9,938 nt of DNA from JBEAOO01 sp041164825 (lineage in GTDB: Bacteria > Pseudomonadota > Gammaproteobacteria > Burkholderiales > Burkholderiaceae_C), in the NCBI GenBank assembly GCA_041164825.1, contig JBEAOO010000106.1:1-9938 (forward strand). The letters are read 5' to 3'. Shown here one piece after another: positions 8,505-9,938 of the stretch. The first letter of the stretch is position 1. Each line of letters begins with the position of its first letter. The notes under the pieces are model-generated. The model was not told where the DNA came from. It worked only from the letters and a program-made list of their open reading frames with translations, and did no database searches. The translations under genes and the position numbers were made by a program.

Positions 8505-8539
8505 TGCCGGCCGGCCTGCCGCCACACTGCGTGCCAAAC

Positions 8540-8582
8540 CGCGCGCCCCATTGCGCGCGATGGCTGTCTGCCGGTTCGCCGG
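8540..8582 (+). terminator. Possible weak terminator or hairpin pair after the Bug receptor gene
   Basis: The 101-base gap holds a 7-bp GC stem (8540-8546 with 8553-8559, 6-base loop) and then a short CCGG-TTCG-CCGG stem-loop (8571-8582) followed by the T/G-rich TGTGTGTTTG. This could be a weak termination or processing site separating the receptor from the dehydrogenase gene. The T-run is poor, the second stem is only four pairs, and GC-rich sequence makes such stems easily, so confidence is low. Confidence 0.25.
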
Positions 8583-8594
8583 TGTGTGTTTGAC

Positions 8595-8599
8595 GGGGA
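8595..8599 (+). promoter_or_regulatory. Ribosome binding site for the hydroxyacid dehydrogenase gene
   Basis: GGGGA lies six bases before the ATG at 8606. It is among the better-placed Shine-Dalgarno sites of the window and supports that start. Confidence 0.55.
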
Positions 8600-8605
8600 A
8601 TCCGG

Positions 8606-9559
8606 ATGCCTGTGTCGCCCTGCCTGCTGCAAACCGGCCCGCTCGTGCCGCTGCTCACCGGGCCGCTCTGTGGCCGCTACGCCGTTGAGCGGCTGATGGA
8701 TGCGGCCGAGCCGCTGGCTTGGTTGCGCGCCGAGGGCGCGCGCTTTGACGGCATCGTGTGCTCGGCGGGGCTGGGCTTTTCGGCCGAGCTGCTGCCGCTG
8801 TTGCCCAAGCTGCGCGTGGTGTCGAGCTACGGCGTGGGCCTCGACAAAATCCCGGTCGATGCCTTGCGCGCACGCGGCATCGCACTCGCCACCACCAGCA
8901 ACGTGCTCAACGACTGCGTGGCCGACGCCGCGTGGGCGCTGCTGATGGCGCTGGCGCGGCGCGTGGTGGAGGCCGATGCCTATGTGCGCGCGGGCCAATG
9001 GGCCAGCGAGGGCCTGAACCGTTTTCCGCTCGGCCGCCGTGTCAGTGGTGCGCGCTTGGGCATCGTCGGCCTGGGCCGCATTGGCCAGGTGGTGGCGCGC
9101 CGCGCCAGTGGGTTTGACATGACGGTGGCTTATCACAGCCGCCGTCCGGTGGCCGATGTGCCCTGGCGCCATGAGCCTGATCTGAGCGCGTTGGCGCGCG
9201 GCAGCGACTTCTTGGTTGTCATCGCCGCCGGTGGCGCCAACACGCAGCATCTCATCGGCGCCGAGGTGCTGACGGCCCTCGGCCCGCGCGGCTTTCTCAT
9301 CAATGTGGCCCGTGGCAGCGTGGTCGATGAAACCGCTCTGATCGCGGCACTGCAGGCGGGTGAGATTGCCGGCGCGGGCCTGGATGTGTTCGAGGGCGAG
9401 CCGAACATCTCGGCCGCCCTGCGTGCGGCACCACGCACCGTCTTGCTGCCGCACATCGCCAGCGCGACGGAGGAAACCCGTCTGGCCATGGCCGAGCGGG
9501 TGATCGAGAACCTTGAGGCTTGGTTTGAGACGGGGCGATTGATCTCACCGGTCGCTTGA
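8606..9559 (+). CDS. D-2-hydroxyacid dehydrogenase, glyoxylate/hydroxypyruvate reductase-like
   Basis: A 317-residue cytoplasmic oxidoreductase of the D-isomer-specific 2-hydroxyacid dehydrogenase family, which interconverts 2-keto acids and D-2-hydroxy acids. The substrate-side loop SYGVGLDKIPVDALRARGI (74-92) and TSNVLNDCVADAAWALLMAL (97-116) are typical. The Rossmann fold carries GLGRIG at 155-160. The catalytic triad is R236 (NVARGSVVDE), E265 (FEGEP) and H283 (LLPHIASAT). After the second beta strand the sequence is HSRRP (177-181): arginines replace the Asp usual in NAD-specific members, pointing to NADPH and so to the reductive direction. Glyoxylate or hydroxypyruvate is the likely substrate type, but related enzymes act on other keto acids. 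It lies 101 bases after the receptor gene. In a glucarate pathway it could handle a keto acid by-product (inference). It is a different family from tartronate semialdehyde reductase GarR. Confidence 0.92.
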   Translation: MPVSPCLLQTGPLVPLLTGPLCGRYAVERLMDAAEPLAWLRAEGARFDGIVCSAGLGFSAELLPLLPKLRVVSSYGVGLDKIPVDALRARGIALATTSNVLNDCVADAAWALLMALARRVVEADAYVRAGQWASEGLNRFPLGRRVSGARLGIVGLGRIGQVVARRASGFDMTVAYHSRRPVADVPWRHEPDLSALARGSDFLVVIAAGGANTQHLIGAEVLTALGPRGFLINVARGSVVDETALIAALQAGEIAGAGLDVFEGEPNISAALRAAPRTVLLPHIASATEETRLAMAERVIENLEAWFETGRLISPVA

Positions 9560-9595
9560 AGCGTCGGGGCCGACCTCACACCGAAGTTGGTGCTC

Positions 9596-9691
9596 GGAGC
9601 GCAGTGCCGCACTCGCTTTGCTCCGTGTCCTCCGCCGGCCTGCGGCCGGCTCCCCCTTGACCTGTGCAAAGCGAATGCGGCACTGCGCTCC
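9596..9691. repeat. Inverted repeat 1: 26-bp arms with inner hairpin
   Basis: The left arm (9596-9621, beginning GGAGCGCAGTGCCGCA) and right arm (9666-9691, ending TGCGGCACTGCGCTCC) are reverse complements at 25 of 26 positions, with the single difference in the middle. The 44-base spacer holds a second perfect stem, GCCGGCC (9634-9640) with GGCCGGC (9644-9650), around a TGC loop. The result would be a long hairpin capped by a smaller one. It starts 37 bases after the dehydrogenase stop. There is no T-run after it, so it is not a typical intrinsic terminator, though it could block 3' exonucleases or stop transcription with Rho. Confidence 0.9.
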
Positions 9692-9740
9692 CCGAACCCA
9701 TCTTGGCGTGCCACTTCTGCGCATGCCTCGGAGCATCCAG

Positions 9741-9814
9741 GGGCGGTGATGGGCCAGGCCGATTTGCGCAGGAGGAGGGCACGCGCAGCAAATCGGCCTG
9801 GCCCATCGCCGCCC
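9741..9814. repeat. Inverted repeat 2: 27-bp arms, 20-base loop
   Basis: The left arm (9741-9767) and right arm (9788-9814) pair at 26 of 27 positions. The exception, T9747 opposite G9808, is a G-U pair in RNA. The inner 20 positions (core GGGCCAGGCCGATTTGC) are perfect. The 20-base loop is purine-rich (GGAGGAGGG), and TGCGC/GCGCA inside it gives an alternative inner pairing. Its arms are unrelated in sequence to inverted repeat 1. It lies 49 bases after that element. Confidence 0.9.
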
Positions 9815-9866
9815 TCGCGCCGATCGTTGAACGGACCACCTTCGAACGGGAAGCGACCTCATGCCC

Positions 9867-9938
9867 AGCCCTGCAATGCGCCGAGGACTCAACTTCCGGG
9901 CCATGCCGAACGCGCAAGTCCGAGCCCTGCAAAACGCC
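9867..9938. repeat. Short direct repeat at the window edge
   Basis: AGCCCTGCAATGCGCC (9867-9882) and AGCCCTGCAAAACGCC (9923-9938) match at 14 of 16 positions, 56 bases apart. The second copy touches the end of the window, so the true extent is unknown. It may be part of the same repetitive element as the two inverted repeats, or chance. Confidence 0.4.

Larger units (their letters stand above)
9560..9938. other. Non-coding, hairpin-rich intergenic region
   Basis: No credible gene follows the dehydrogenase up to the window edge. The + strand has no useful reading frame. Two overlapping minus-strand frames of ~118 residues exist, but they are rich in Arg, Pro, Ser and Ala, match no known family, and run through inverted repeats. 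The region holds two long inverted repeats (separate entries), a 7-bp inner hairpin and a short direct repeat at the edge. Its low-complexity palindromic make-up contrasts with the dense coding before it. A repeated intergenic element is the preferred explanation; whether it recurs in the genome cannot be seen here. Confidence 0.6.

Noticed and set aside
5391..8537. A minus-strand open frame of 1048 codons across the GH31 end, gudD and the Bug receptor
   Set aside because: It spans three well-supported genes in antisense and includes a GR-repeat that is merely the hexamer microsatellite read backwards. No family features.
7409..8593. A + strand frame with a Leu-Cys-Leu-Tyr repeat before and through the Bug receptor gene
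   Set aside because: The repeat is the hexamer array in a shifted frame; the Bug receptor in the proper frame has a signal peptide, a ribosome site and family motifs.
9596..9814. The two inverted repeats as a pair of intrinsic terminators
   Set aside because: Neither is followed by a T-run, and the arms are much longer than usual terminators. Termination through Rho or an end-protecting role remains possible.
9825..9832. A GTTGAAC sequence resembling an integron attC core (GTTRRRY)
   Set aside because: Such a 7-base match is expected by chance in a region this size; no matching RYYYAAC partner, cassette gene or integrase is visible.
9576..9932. Overlapping minus-strand frames of ~118 residues in the last 380 bases
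   Set aside because: Composition is Arg/Pro/Ser/Ala-rich with no hydrophobic core. They read straight through two long inverted repeats and overlap each other. More likely non-coding repeat DNA, though similar hypothetical proteins may have been annotated elsewhere.
9560..9938. A CRISPR array or insertion sequence in the hairpin-rich end
   Set aside because: There are no regularly spaced identical repeats, and no transposase frame. The two inverted repeats differ in sequence.

Overview
This GC-rich window reads as a chromosomal piece of a betaproteobacterium. A Burkholderiales member, perhaps Comamonadaceae-like, is an inference from the strong G/C bias at third codon positions, the Bug/TctC-type receptor and the overall gene style; nothing in the sequence proves the genus. 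All eight genes lie on the + strand, mostly with short gaps, in an operon-like row. The last ~380 bases are non-coding and rich in repeats.

Layout. 3-407 is the C-terminal end of a CUT1-type sugar-binding protein, cut by the window edge. 426-1415 and 1412-2473 are the two membrane permeases (MalF- and MalG-type), overlapping by 4 bases. 2548-3549 is the MalK/UgpC-type ATPase. Together these form a complete carbohydrate ABC importer, apart from the missing N-terminus of the binding protein. 3595-6039 is a cytoplasmic glycoside hydrolase of family GH31. 6114-7448 is D-glucarate dehydratase (gudD) with its catalytic and metal-binding residues intact. 7527-8504 is a periplasmic tripartite-tricarboxylate-type (Bug/TctC) receptor, preceded by a hexanucleotide tandem repeat. 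8606-9559 is a D-2-hydroxyacid dehydrogenase, probably NADPH-preferring. 9560-9938 has no credible gene but carries two long near-perfect inverted repeats and a short direct repeat.

Working model (inference). An alpha-glycoside is imported intact by the ABC transporter and split in the cytoplasm by the GH31 enzyme. The sugar-acid branch enters through GudD (D-glucarate to 5-dehydro-4-deoxy-D-glucarate). The Bug receptor may bind a carboxylate such as an aldarate, and the dehydrogenase may reduce a 2-keto acid such as glyoxylate or hydroxypyruvate. Combining a GH31 enzyme and sugar importer with glucarate dehydratase and a carboxylate receptor is the most interesting functional point. It would fit use of a glycoside with an acidic part, or simply two adjoining sugar and sugar-acid operons.

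No CRISPR array, tRNA, rRNA, transposase or phage gene was seen. No undescribed defence or mobile system could be supported. The least explained structure is the pair of long hairpins after the last gene.
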